Below are positions 26,803 through 35,602 of a stretch of DNA of 64,000 nucleotides, one piece after another. Every line of letters starts with the position of its first letter. Position 1 is the first letter of the stretch. A program made the position numbers and the translations under genes. The notes under the pieces were generated by a model, which saw only the letters and a list, made by a program, of their open reading frames with translations, had not been told where the DNA came from and searched no databases. The stretch spans positions 85,962 to 149,961 of the forward strand of contig VGBL01000004.1 of assembly GCA_016870515.1 (NCBI GenBank). Direction: 5' to 3'. The DNA comes from Actinomycetota bacterium (lineage in GTDB: Bacteria > Actinomycetota > Actinomycetes > S36-B12).

Positions 26803-28030
26803 CCGCGTTGTCCTTCTTCGCATCGGGATCGGCGGTCGTCTCCTCTGGCGCGACGGGCTTTACTCCCACGGCCCTGCGCATGACTCGCCGGCAGGGTTCC
26901 TCCACGATGCGCCACATCAGCCAGGCGACGATGAACGCCCCGGCGATGCCGACGATCCATGCGATGGCGAAGAGGATGCCCGCTTCGATGCCTAGTGCGT
27001 TCATTCCGGCTCGCCAGACGCCGAACCACACCAGGTGCGTCATGTAGAGCGAATACGACACCACTCCGCCAAGGATGAGCGTGTCGGTGGCCAGCCAGCG
27101 CGCCTGGCCGCGTCGTGACAGCGCGAGGGCGCCGATCCAGACGATGAGCAGCGGTACGAGCCAGAGGTGGAAGAAGGGCGGAAGCGGCTCCGCCTCGGGG
27201 TCGTTGAGCGTGATCGGTGACTGGGCGCCACTCCAGCGGCCGAGGAACACCGCTCCGGCCACGACGAGAATCGGCATGACGACCGACACGGTGGTGGCAA
27301 GGCGCTCCACGCGCTGGTGCGGATCGCTGGCTCCCTCGGGGATGAACCGCAGCACGATCAGGTAGGTGATCGCCCCGGCGGTGAATTCGGTGAGGACGCG
27401 AACGACCGAGCCCCACAGATCGGTGTAGTAGGGATCGACGGTGTAACTGCCGCGGATGAGCAGCGGCAGGAGCGCCACGAACCACGCCACGATGAGCACG
27501 GGCATTGCCACGCGCTTGTGCAGGGCGAGGAGCACCAGGATCAGCAGCGGGAAGATAAGATAAGCGAGCCATTCCATCGACAGTGACCAGGCGACGATGT
27601 TCCAGCCTCGCGACGGATGCGGCCCCCACTCCTGGACGAGCAGCAGGTTGCGGACGTAGTCAACGGGGTTGAGCCATGGGCGCTCTCGGTCGACGCCCGT
27701 GATGAGAGCCTGCGCGACGATCGCGAGACCAGCAATGTTGAGCATGACGAAGTGCACCGGGTAGATGCGGGCCAGTCGCAGCCACCAGAACTCCAAGGTG
27801 GCACCCGCGGCCAGTCGGCCCCCCATCTTGTTGATGTAGGTGTGGGTGAGGATGAACCCCGAGAGGGCGAAGAACAGGTCGACGCCGAGGCGGCCTACCC
27901 GAATCACGTCATTGAGCACGGGAATGGCCATGACGCCCATGGTGTTGAGGGGCCCCTGCAGGTGATAGAGGAGCACCCAGAGGGCGGCCACGAAGCGAAT
28001 GCCCGTGAGCTGGCGAATGAACACAGCCAC
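26789..28030 (-). CDS. acyltransferase family 3 (OafA/YrhL-like) membrane protein
   Basis: About 413 residues with ten or so membrane helices. Family landmarks: TGIRFVAALWVLLYHLQGP near the N-terminus with the conserved His, and FFALSGFILTH. Such enzymes transfer acyl groups to sugars of surface polysaccharides or lipids. GTG at 28030 (or 28024) is chosen because the family begins there; an ATG at 28087 would add an unrelated basic segment and collide with the NudC promoter. The C-terminus is charged and cytosolic. No polysaccharide genes are adjacent, so the acceptor is unknown. It interrupts the AdnB-NudC neighbourhood. Confidence 0.83.
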   Translation of the reverse strand: MAVFIRQLTGIRFVAALWVLLYHLQGPLNTMGVMAIPVLNDVIRVGRLGVDLFFALSGFILTHTYINKMGGRLAAGATLEFWWLRLARIYPVHFVMLNIAGLAIVAQALITGVDRERPWLNPVDYVRNLLLVQEWGPHPSRGWNIVAWSLSMEWLAYLIFPLLILVLLALHKRVAMPVLIVAWFVALLPLLIRGSYTVDPYYTDLWGSVVRVLTEFTAGAITYLIVLRFIPEGASDPHQRVERLATTVSVVMPILVVAGAVFLGRWSGAQSPITLNDPEAEPLPPFFHLWLVPLLIVWIGALALSRRGQARWLATDTLILGGVVSYSLYMTHLVWFGVWRAGMNALGIEAGILFAIAWIVGIAGAFIVAWLMWRIVEEPCRRVMRRAVGVKPVAPEETTADPDAKKDNAVTDR

Positions 28031-28099
28031 GCTGTTTGTCGCTCCCTTCCGCCGATCTCCCACATCGTTGCACGCGTGGGGCCTCACTAGGCTCCCGCC

Positions 28100-29026
28100 A
28101 TGGGCGTCTGGAGGGCTGACCGCTCGCTGCTGGCCGACCTCTCGCTCGCTCGGAGCACCCTCGGGCGCGTCGCCGAGCGACGCGGCGACGCTGACTGGAT
28201 CGCCACGCGCTGGGCCGATCCCGCATCGCGGGTGCTACTCGTCAATGCCGGCACAGCGCCGGTCATCACCTCTGGCGCCCCGCGACTGCGGCTGGTGGCG
28301 CCAGCCGACGTCGATAGCGACGAGGTCGTGTTGCTGGGGGTCGACGACTCAGGTACGGCGTATTTCTGCGCAAGGGTCGCCGACGACTCGGCAGTGCCAG
28401 GAGAGTGGTCCGATCTTCGCGAGATCGGCGCGACACTGGATGATCGCGATGTCGGGCTCATGGTGGCGGCGGTCGCCCTCGACAACTGGCATGCCGCACA
28501 CCCGTGCTGCGCACGGTGTGGCGCACCCACGCGCATGGCGACGGCAGGCTGGGTGCGAGTGTGCGTCGTCGATGGAAGCGAGCACTACCCGCGCACCGAC
28601 CCTGCCGTAATAGTCCTCGTGGTCGATGACGACGATCGCGCGCTCCTCGGGCGTCAGGGACGCTGGCAGCCATCGTGGTTCTCCACGCTCGCGGGTTTCG
28701 TCGAGCCCGGCGAGTCGGCCGAGGCGGCGGTACGACGAGAGGTGCTCGAGGAGTCGGGGGTCCAGGTGGCCGAACTCGCCTATCTCGGCAGCCAGCCGTG
28801 GCCGTTCCCGTGCTCGCTCATGCTGGGCTACCACGCATGGGCCACCTCGACCGACGTGCAGGTCGACGGCGAGGAGATCGTCGAAGCGCGATGGTTCAGT
28901 CGAAGCGAACTCGCCGACGCCTGTCGGGCCGGCGAGGTGGCGTTGCCGCCTGCAGTGTCGATCGCGCGACGCCTCATCGAGCGCTGGTATGGCGAGTCGC
29001 TGCCAGGCGACTGGATCAGGCCCTAG
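28100..29026 (+). CDS. nudC: NAD(+)/NADH diphosphatase (RNA deNADding enzyme)
   Basis: 308 residues. N-terminal domain, then a zinc-ribbon remnant (CARCG plus C in WVRVCVVDG), YPRTDPAVI, the Nudix box GFVEPGESAEAAVRREVLEE, and the diagnostic SQPWPFP motif that distinguishes NudC. It cleaves NADH to NMNH and AMP and can remove NAD caps from RNA. The second metal cysteine of the ribbon's C-terminal half seems replaced, as in some actinobacterial members. Its stop overlaps the convergent glutaredoxin gene (CTAG, 29023-29026). Confidence 0.92.
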   Translation: MGVWRADRSLLADLSLARSTLGRVAERRGDADWIATRWADPASRVLLVNAGTAPVITSGAPRLRLVAPADVDSDEVVLLGVDDSGTAYFCARVADDSAVPGEWSDLREIGATLDDRDVGLMVAAVALDNWHAAHPCCARCGAPTRMATAGWVRVCVVDGSEHYPRTDPAVIVLVVDDDDRALLGRQGRWQPSWFSTLAGFVEPGESAEAAVRREVLEESGVQVAELAYLGSQPWPFPCSLMLGYHAWATSTDVQVDGEEIVEARWFSRSELADACRAGEVALPPAVSIARRLIERWYGESLPGDWIRP

Positions 29027-29268
29027 ACCCCGAGCTTCTCCTTGACCTTGCCCAGTGACGGGTTGGTCATCGCGGTGCCGTCGGGGAAGACGACGGTCGG
29101 GACGGTCTGGTTGCCGCCGTTGACGCTCTCGACAAACGCGGCCGCCTCGGGATCGATCTCGATATCGACCTCGGCCACCTCGATCCCCTCGCGGGCAAGT
29201 TGGGCCTTCAGGCGCATGCAGAAGCCACACCACCGGGTGGTGTACATCGTCAGGGCTGGGGTGGTCAC
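29023..29268 (-). CDS. glutaredoxin-like protein, mycoredoxin type
   Basis: 81 residues with TRWCGFCMRLK (CxxC redox site), a cis-proline motif TVPTVVF and a C-terminal helix. This matches the mycoredoxin group, which reduces mixed disulfides with mycothiol; the presence of ino1 in the window fits mycothiol production. GTG at 29268 has GAGAGG eight bases upstream. In mycobacteria, as I recall, the homologue also lies between nudC and uvrD2, as here. Divergent from uvrD2 over 76 bases. Confidence 0.88.
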   Translation of the reverse strand: MTTPALTMYTTRWCGFCMRLKAQLAREGIEVAEVDIEIDPEAAAFVESVNGGNQTVPTVVFPDGTAMTNPSLGKVKEKLGV

Positions 29269-29344
29269 ATTGTCATCCTCTCGTATCGCTCGGCCGACCG
29301 GGTCCAGCAGGGTCAACGTTGGACCCTGATGCGACGATTCCCGC

Positions 29345-31393
29345 GTGGACGACCCCCTGGAGGCCCTTGATCCCGAGCAGCGGGCCGTTGCCTTGGCTCT
29401 CGAGGGGCCCGTCGTGGTGTGGGCCGGGGCCGGCACCGGCAAGACGCGTGCGGTCACGCATCGCATCGCCCACGCCGTGCAGGTGGGAGCGCACGATCCT
29501 CGCCGCAGCCTGGCCGTCACCTTCACCACGCGCGCCGCCGGCGAGATGCGCGAGCGCCTGCGCTCCCTGGGAGTCGACGGCGTGCAGGTGCGCACGTTCC
29601 ATTCCGCGGCGTTGCGCCAGCTCCGCCACTTCTGGCCGCGGGTCGTCGGCGGCGCACCCCCCGAGCTGGTCGGGCGTGCCGCGCCACTCGTGGCCGAGGC
29701 AGCAGCTCGATGCCATCTGCCCACCGATCCCGCGGTCATTCGCGACCTGGCGGCAGAGATCGCGTGGGCCAAGCAGGTCCAGACCGCTCCCGAGGGTTAC
29801 CCCGAGGCCGCCCTGCAGCGCACCCCTCCCGTATCGCTCGCCGACATGGCGCGGGCCTATGCCGCCTACGACGAGATCAAGTCCGAGCGCGGACTGATCG
29901 ACTTCGACGACGTGCTCCTTCTGACTGTCGGGGCCCTCGCCGAGCGCCCCGACGTCGCCGAGGAGGTCCGCACGGCCTATCGCTGGTTCACCGTCGACGA
30001 ATTCCAAGACGTCAGTCCGGTGCAGAGTCGGCTGCTCGACCTGTGGCTGGGTGATCGCGACGACGTGTGCGTCGTGGGAGACGGCGCGCAGACCATTTAC
30101 TCCTTCGCCGGGGCCAACGATCGCTTCCTCCGCGAGTTCCCCGCGCGCTTCCCCGGGGCCACTGCGGTGCGGCTCTTCCGCACATATCGCAGCACGGAGC
30201 AGATCGTGGCGATGTCAAACCGGATCCTTACCGCGGGCGCAGGCGACCAAGGCCTGACCTCCCAGGTCGGTCCGGGCCCCGACCCGGTGGTGGAGGCATT
30301 CGACGATGAGGTCGCCGAGGCCCAGGCCGTGGCCGATCGCATCCAGCGACTGATAGCCGAGGGCATGGCAGCGCGTGGCATCTGCATCCTGGTTCGCATC
30401 AACGGTCAGATGCCCGCCTTCGAAGAGGCACTAGCCGAGAGGGGCATCCCCGTTGTCCTGCGCGGAGGTGAGCGATTCTTCGATCGCGGCGAGGTGCGCG
30501 AGGCGCTGACTCGCCTGCGTGGTGCCGCGCGGGCCGACGGCACCGAGCCCGCTGCCGCCGGGATGCTCGGCATACTCAGCGCGATGGGCCACACACCAGA
30601 CCCACCGCGCAGCACCGGTGCCGTTCGGGAGCGCTGGGAGTCGCTGTCGGCGCTCGTTGGCCTGGCCGAGTCCCTTGGTCCGGATGTCGACCTCGCCGGT
30701 TTCGTCATCGAGGTGGATCGACGTGCCGAAGCGCAGCATGCACCGGTAGCAGATGGGGTTGTCCTGGCCACCATTCACGCTGCCAAGGGGCTGGAATGGG
30801 AGGCCGTCTTCGTCGCCGGACTGGCCGAGGGCTCGCTCCCGCACGCGCAGTCCCTCGCCGACGACGGCCTTGCCGAGGAGCGCCGTCTGTTCTACGTCGC
30901 CATCACAAGGGCACGGCGCCACCTGACTCTGACGTGGGCGCGTTCGCGCCAGCCCGGTGGACGAGGGCAGCGGCAGCGCAGCCGCTTTGTCGATGAGGCC
31001 GAGGCGATATCCGCCGGTCCGCTCGGTGCCGCGAGCGTGTCGCGGGGAGCCGCGCGAGCACGTCGAGCGGAGCGGCGCGGTCCGGCGTCCTGCCGCGTGT
31101 GCGGCCGGTCGCTCGTCACCGGTCCGGAGCGCGCGCGCATGCGCTGTCGCACGTGTCCGTCAACCGCGCAGGAGGCTCTCGTCGAGGAGCTCAAGGCGTG
31201 GCGCCTGCAGCGTGCCCGTGAACGCAACGTGCCAGCCTACGTCGTCTTCACCGATGCGACCCTCGATGCCCTGGCCGAGGCCATGCCCAGCGATGCCGAC
31301 GGCCTCCTGGCGATCACCGGCATCGGTCCCGACAAGGCCGGTCGCTACGGCGAGCAGATCCTCGACCTCCTCGAGCAGCATCGAGGTGGCTAG
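29345..31393 (+). CDS. uvrD2: ATP-dependent DNA helicase UvrD2
   Basis: 682 residues. SF1 helicase with AGAGTGKT, VTFTTRAAGEMRERL, VDEFQDVSP, ATIHAAKGLEW and VAITRAR. After the motor comes a four-cysteine element (CRVCG near 585 and CRTC near 605) and an HRDC domain (about 615-680), the architecture that defines UvrD2. In mycobacteria UvrD2 is an essential 3'-5' DNA helicase; here essentiality is inference. GTG start. Stop shared as CTAG with the convergent E1-like gene. Confidence 0.93.
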   Translation: MDDPLEALDPEQRAVALALEGPVVVWAGAGTGKTRAVTHRIAHAVQVGAHDPRRSLAVTFTTRAAGEMRERLRSLGVDGVQVRTFHSAALRQLRHFWPRVVGGAPPELVGRAAPLVAEAAARCHLPTDPAVIRDLAAEIAWAKQVQTAPEGYPEAALQRTPPVSLADMARAYAAYDEIKSERGLIDFDDVLLLTVGALAERPDVAEEVRTAYRWFTVDEFQDVSPVQSRLLDLWLGDRDDVCVVGDGAQTIYSFAGANDRFLREFPARFPGATAVRLFRTYRSTEQIVAMSNRILTAGAGDQGLTSQVGPGPDPVVEAFDDEVAEAQAVADRIQRLIAEGMAARGICILVRINGQMPAFEEALAERGIPVVLRGGERFFDRGEVREALTRLRGAARADGTEPAAAGMLGILSAMGHTPDPPRSTGAVRERWESLSALVGLAESLGPDVDLAGFVIEVDRRAEAQHAPVADGVVLATIHAAKGLEWEAVFVAGLAEGSLPHAQSLADDGLAEERRLFYVAITRARRHLTLTWARSRQPGGRGQRQRSRFVDEAEAISAGPLGAASVSRGAARARRAERRGPASCRVCGRSLVTGPERARMRCRTCPSTAQEALVEELKAWRLQRARERNVPAYVVFTDATLDALAEAMPSDADGLLAITGIGPDKAGRYGEQILDLLEQHRGG

Positions 31394-32406
31394 GAGCCGG
31401 TCGTCGGCCACCGGCATCCGCACAGCGGGTGCGACGGAGCGGTCTCGCGCGTGACCGTGCCACCGGGGAGCGCGATGACCAACCGCGCCCGGACGCTGGG
31501 CGGCGCTGCATCGGGCCACCCCGCGGGCCATCGAAGCGCGCCGGTGCCCTCCCAGGCGTCAATCCACGCGAGTGCCTGCAGCGCGGTCAAGGCCGCGGCC
31601 GCAGCGGCCAGTGCCGAGTCCACGGGCTGCACCGCGGGTCGACGGTGCTGCAATTGCACGGCGATACGAGGCCAGGCGGCATCGTCGTCACCGCGGTGCA
31701 GGTCACGGCAGCGCAGGCACCCGGTCAATCCGGGGAGCACGAAGGGACCGATGACGGCCTTGGCCCCGCGTACCGACACGGGCAGGTGCGGAACGTCGAG
31801 CGCGACATCATCAGGGTCGGATGGCGCATCGGGATGCGGGACATCGCACAGCACGTGACATGTGCGCGAGGCGCTCGAGCGTCGTGCGCGCCGCGAGGAC
31901 GAACTCAGTCTGGTCTCGCGAACGATGTCACCGACGCCCGCCTGCGTCAGGGCGGCCGCCACGGCATCGGCTAGCTCACCGACGCCGTGGATCGCCACGC
32001 TGGCACTCAGGCGTCGATCCACGGCACGGGCGGCGAGTGCGGGTGAGCCCAGCACGAGCCGTGCGGCAGCAAGCCCGGGGGCGAGCCGCGTGCGCAACTG
32101 CGGGGTGGCCTCGCGGAGCCGGTCAGGGAGCACGGCTGCGTCGTCAAGAGCTCCGGTGCAACTGAGTGTGCGTAGCAGGTGCACGGCAGCGGAGCGGCGT
32201 ACGCCGGACTCCTCGGCTGCGGTGAGCGCCTGCTCGAGCGTTCGCTCGCCCTGTAGGGATGCCGCCCACGCGATGACCGCGTGATCGACATCGCCGATGA
32301 CGGCCCGACGATCGTCGTCTCCCACCTGAATGGTGGTGTCATCGCGCCAAATGATGGGGCTGTCATCGCGGAGCCACGGTCGGCGAGGAAGCAGTGAAGG
32401 CGTCAT
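31390..32406 (-). CDS. E1/ThiF-like protein resembling TOMM cyclodehydratase docking subunits
   Basis: 338 residues. N-terminal about 100 residues look like a winged-helix/leader-binding region; the middle resembles a ThiF-type Rossmann domain with a weak glycine motif (VAIHGVGELADAVAAAL). Two zinc-ligand pairs occur: GCLRCRDLHRGD and HPLCGCRW. In databases such actinobacterial proteins are often labelled TOMM precursor leader peptide-binding protein, but no YcaO gene or precursor peptide is present here. A homologue next to uvrD2 in mycobacteria (Rv3196, from memory) argues for a housekeeping role. ATG at 32406 is chosen; an open frame runs upstream into the decayed locus. Confidence 0.68.
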   Translation of the reverse strand: MTPSLLPRRPWLRDDSPIIWRDDTTIQVGDDDRRAVIGDVDHAVIAWAASLQGERTLEQALTAAEESGVRRSAAVHLLRTLSCTGALDDAAVLPDRLREATPQLRTRLAPGLAAARLVLGSPALAARAVDRRLSASVAIHGVGELADAVAAALTQAGVGDIVRETRLSSSSRRARRSSASRTCHVLCDVPHPDAPSDPDDVALDVPHLPVSVRGAKAVIGPFVLPGLTGCLRCRDLHRGDDDAAWPRIAVQLQHRRPAVQPVDSALAAAAAALTALQALAWIDAWEGTGALRWPAGWPDAAPPSVRARLVIALPGGTVTRETAPSHPLCGCRWPTTGS

Positions 32407-32439
32407 GGCGGCACTGTGCCAGGCAATCCCGGATGCTCG

Positions 32440-33010
32440 CTGGCGCCATCCACAGGGAAGGAGGGGGCGCGGGTCAGGGGAGTCGCCTGTCCTGAGTCTG
32501 TCTGCTTGATCACGCAATCGCTGGAAGTACTCCGTCTCGGTGATCTCGCTGACCTGCTCGTCGACTCGCGACTGGTCGATCTCCACGCACAGCATGGCGA
32601 CCTGCTCACGCAGGGCACGTTCGCGTTCGGCCACCTCGGCGCCGCAGGTCGCGGAAGCCATCGTTGAGCGTGCCCACGTCGTAGCCCTCGCGCAGCACTC
32701 GCGCGATATCTCCGGCCTTCATGCTGGAGGGCACGAGATGCAGGGCACCTCCCTCGGCGACGGTGACTGACTCTCGAACGCGATTGGTCGCGTCGTGTCC
32801 TGCCTGCTGGATCGGGATCGTGCCCCACAGGAAGTCGTTCAGCGTGTTGTCGAGGGTTTCGTCGAAGCCGAGGAGCACATGGATGCCGGGGCTTTGGATG
32901 TCGGTGTCGATGACGCCTACGCGAGCGCCCATCGCAGCGAGATTGGCCGCGGTGTTGGACGTGTTGTTGTGTATCCTTATGCCTCCTCGAAAGCAGTGGA
33001 CGCAAACCAC
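32440..33010 (-). pseudogene. decayed MinD/ParA-like ATPase locus
   Basis: The stretch reads, in one frame (33010 to about 32640), a MinD-like N-terminus: VCVHCFRGG, then NTAANLAAMGARVGVIDTD and IQSPGIHVLLGF. The Walker A lysine region, expected as GGTGKSNTAAN, is replaced by GGIRIHNNTSNTAAN, so the nucleotide loop is destroyed. After residue FRDL the frame breaks, and another frame carries a coiled-coil segment (VEIDQSRVDEQVSEITETEY) that looks like the end of a different or the same protein. The middle and C-terminal ATPase motifs are missing. A relic with an internal deletion, not a working gene. Confidence 0.6.
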
Positions 33011-33113
33011 GGTGGTAGAACATCACTGTGCGCCAGTGTGCCGTGAAGCGATCGTGCGCGGTCATCACCGCACGCTGCACCCCGGGCCGAGGCGCATGCA
33101 GGCTGACCGTCGG

Positions 33114-34361
33114 TCAGGCGACCCCGCTGAAAACCATGGCGAAGGCCGCCAGCGCTCGTGCACACGCGACCGTGTCGGTCGTTGAGACCCACTCGTCGGG
33201 AGCGTGTGCGGCGGCGCTTTCGCCAGGCCCGAAGTGCACCGTAGGGATCCCGGCGCCGACGAGCAGCCGCAGATCCGAGCCGAAGGGGCCGCCGTAGACC
33301 TGTGGTGTGCGGTCGAGCACCTCGCGGATGGTGTCGCTGAGATCTCGGACGAGCGAATGGCCCGGGTCGGTGCGTCCGGACGCGAACTGGCCGCCCCACC
33401 ATTCGATCTCGACCGGATGCTCGGCTAGCCATGGATCGGTGGCGCAGAGGCCGGCGAGGGCATCCTCGAGGTCGGCGCGTGCCTGCGCGGGAGTCTCGCC
33501 CAGGGCAACCCCGAGTCGGCCCTCGGCGATCAGCAGATCGGGCACGGTCGACGACCAGTCGCCGGCGTGGACGGTACCGACCGACAGGGGGTAGGCAATG
33601 GGCCAGCGCTGCATCAGCGGGTCGACGTTGTCGTTGCGTCGGGCCTCAAGGCGCACGAGCTCCTCGAGCACAGGGACGAACTTGGCAATGGCGCTCACGC
33701 CCTCGGTGCGCCGTGACGCGTGCGTGGCGAGCCCGCGAACGCGGACCCGGAAGGTCAGGGCGCCGCCGTTGGCCGGGATGAGATCGAGGTTGGTCGGCTC
33801 GGGGATGACGCAGGCATCTGCACGCAGTCCACGCTGCAGCAGCGCGTAGGTGCCGAGTCCGCCGTCCTCTTCGCCGCACACCGGAGCCAGCAGGACGTCG
33901 CCGCGAAGGCGGACCCCCGCATCGCGCAGGGCGCGCAGCGCGAACCACATGGCGGCGGTACCGGCCTTCATATCGCAGCTGCCCCGGCCGAGCAGCCGAT
34001 CGCCGGCGATGCGGGGAGCGAAGGGGTCGCCCGACCACGCGGCGAGATCGCCGGGCGGCACCACATCGGTGTGTCCGAGGAAGAGGAGGGTGGGACCATC
34101 GCCGGTTCCTGGCCAGCGGGCGAGCACGCCCCGTGCGCAGTTGCGGTCTACTTCCATGCCAGGGAAGTCCGGTCGCGCCGAGAGCTCGGCGATATCGATG
34201 TCCCATGTCTGGACGTCGAGACCATCGGCCCGCCAGGCGTCGGCCAGGAAGTCTTGGATGTCGATCTCGGCGGCCGTTGCGCCCATGGAAGGCATGGCCA
34301 CAAGACGCTCGACGGCGCCGACGAGCCCAGGGCCGTCGACGCCGTCGATGACTTCTGTCAA
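33114..34361 (-). CDS. M20 family metallopeptidase (ArgE/DapE-like)
   Basis: About 415 residues. Zinc ligands are visible in FLGHTDVVPPGD, GRGSCDMKAG, CGEEDGGLG and near the C-terminus HAPDEWVS; a lid/dimerisation domain lies in between (TFRVRVRGLATHASRRTEG). Such enzymes hydrolyse N-acyl amino acids such as acetylornithine or succinyl-diaminopimelate; sequence alone does not decide. The TTG at 34361 gives a family-length protein; no ATG or GTG fits and no clear ribosome binding site is seen. DUF5679 precedes it by 38 bases. Confidence 0.8.
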   Translation of the reverse strand: MTEVIDGVDGPGLVGAVERLVAMPSMGATAAEIDIQDFLADAWRADGLDVQTWDIDIAELSARPDFPGMEVDRNCARGVLARWPGTGDGPTLLFLGHTDVVPPGDLAAWSGDPFAPRIAGDRLLGRGSCDMKAGTAAMWFALRALRDAGVRLRGDVLLAPVCGEEDGGLGTYALLQRGLRADACVIPEPTNLDLIPANGGALTFRVRVRGLATHASRRTEGVSAIAKFVPVLEELVRLEARRNDNVDPLMQRWPIAYPLSVGTVHAGDWSSTVPDLLIAEGRLGVALGETPAQARADLEDALAGLCATDPWLAEHPVEIEWWGGQFASGRTDPGHSLVRDLSDTIREVLDRTPQVYGGPFGSDLRLLVGAGIPTVHFGPGESAAAHAPDEWVSTTDTVACARALAAFAMVFSGVA

Positions 34362-34399
34362 GCCACGCGGAGCGATATGCGCCGCGTGGGGGTGGTGCG

Positions 34400-34555
34400 T
34401 CAGGCCTTGCCCAGGATGCGGGTCACCTTGGTGCCGCAGACGGGGCAGATGCCCTTGGCGAAGCGCCGCCCATTGGTCTCCTCGACATTGCCGGTGAAGT
34501 CGCGCTTCTCCTTGCACTTCACGCAGTACGCCGTACCCGTATACGACTCGGCCAT
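34400..34555 (-). CDS. DUF5679 zinc-ribbon micro-protein
   Basis: 51 residues with two CxxC knuckles (YCVKCKEKRDF and GICPVCGTKV), matching the small actinobacterial DUF5679 family. Probably a zinc-binding protein; function unknown. ATG at 34555 has GAGGAGG upstream, a strong start. It has homologues across Actinobacteria as a stand-alone gene. The M20 peptidase gene follows on the same strand. Confidence 0.88.
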   Translation of the reverse strand: MAESYTGTAYCVKCKEKRDFTGNVEETNGRRFAKGICPVCGTKVTRILGKA

Positions 34556-35035
34556 GGCCGTCCTCCTCGTCTCGCTGTGGAGCTGGTGAGGCGTCGCCTC
34601 ACGCAGGGGCTCCTCACGGCCCGTCGCCACCCTAGGGCAGCCATGGGGGCCTCGGGGGACCGGTGAGCGCCCGGCCAGCGTGTCGTGGGCGATATAGGCA
34701 AAATCACCCGATTATCGCGCCGGCGGGAGGCCGTAGGTGCGCCACGGGGCACGCGGGTCGTTCCCGGGGGAAAGGAGCGCCCCCGGGTCGCAGAGCGGGG
34801 CGCGCGCCTTCCCCTAGCGCACGCCCGCCCGTTATCCCGGGGGCTGGCCGCGACGCTAGGGCGACCGATGTTGGGCGTCAACGCACCCTGTGGACGCGGC
34901 TGGGGACAGGGTGGGGACAGCGCAGGGATATCGGGGGATGACAGGTGGATGACCTGGGGACGCCGCATTTTCTTTTCCCCGCAAACTGCACCTGACGTGC
35001 ATCAACGCCGTGCACGGGCTGTGGAGCGCAGAAAG
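34556..35035. other. 480-base intergenic region with no gene
   Basis: No frame has convincing coding character. It holds the promoter side of the DUF5679 gene, a very stable GC hairpin (34763-34787), several GGGGACAG-type repeats around 34900-34920, and a pyrimidine run TTTTCTTTTCCCC at 34971-34983. No tRNA, oriC-like DnaA box cluster or terminator with T-run was found. Confidence 0.6.
34763..34787. other. GC hairpin with AAAGGAG in its loop
   Basis: CCCGGGGG (34763-34770) and CCCCCGGG (34780-34787) form a perfect 8-bp stem. The 9-base loop is AAAGGAGCG, which contains a Shine-Dalgarno-like sequence on the + strand. No start codon with a good reading frame follows, so it may be structural RNA, a terminator or chance. 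Confidence 0.4.
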
Positions 35036-35602
35036 TCAGGAAGTGCAGCGCTCGCGGGCGGCCGCGACGAGGTTGCGGACGGACGCGTCAATGCCGTCGG
35101 GCAGCCGAGCCCAGTGCCACCACCGAAGGTCGAGGGACTCTCGTGTGCGCGTCTCCTGCGCGTACGCCGGTGCCAGCGCGAGGAACTGCACATCGAGGTG
35201 ATCGAGCACGGTGGGATCACCTGTAGTGGGCCGGCATCGCACCGCATGCCGGTCGAGGCGCAGCGGCATGGCGTCGATACGCAGGTCGTCGACGCCGCTC
35301 TCCTCGGTGGCCTCTCGGTGAGCAGCGCCTATCAACGTTGTGTCGTCGCTTTCGCAGTGGCCGCCTGTCTGCAGCCACCGGCCGACCATGGGATGCAGCG
35401 TCAGCAGGACTGACTCGCGCGTGACATCGACGATGAGGGAGCTCGCGGTGACGTGACCGAATCGGCACTCGCGCAGCATCGCGTTGTCGTGGGCATCGAG
35501 GTGTGCGAGGTATTGCCCGCGGAGTTCTCGCTGGCCGGCGTCACTCGACCGCCAGGCGCTCAACGTCCGATAGGCGTCGGCCTGGAGGCCGGAGGGGCTC
35601 AC
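35036..35602 (-). CDS. Nudix hydrolase
   Basis: 188 residues. Central Nudix domain with TGGHCESDDTTLIGAAHREATEESG, which follows the variant box (extra residue before RE) seen in a group of actinobacterial Nudix proteins with N-terminal helical extension. No substrate assignment is possible. GTG start overlaps the stop of the upstream metalloprotease gene as GTGA (35599-35602), so the two genes are translationally coupled. Confidence 0.85.
   Translation of the reverse strand: MSPSGLQADAYRTLSAWRSSDAGQRELRGQYLAHLDAHDNAMLRECRFGHVTASSLIVDVTRESVLLTLHPMVGRWLQTGGHCESDDTTLIGAAHREATEESGVDDLRIDAMPLRLDRHAVRCRPTTGDPTVLDHLDVQFLALAPAYAQETRTRESLDLRWWHWARLPDGIDASVRNLVAAARERCTS

Noticed and set aside
34860..34990. 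Possible replication origin (TGTGGA and GGGGACAG repeats)
   Set aside because: No cluster of DnaA boxes, no AT-rich unwinding region and no dnaA/dnaN neighbours.
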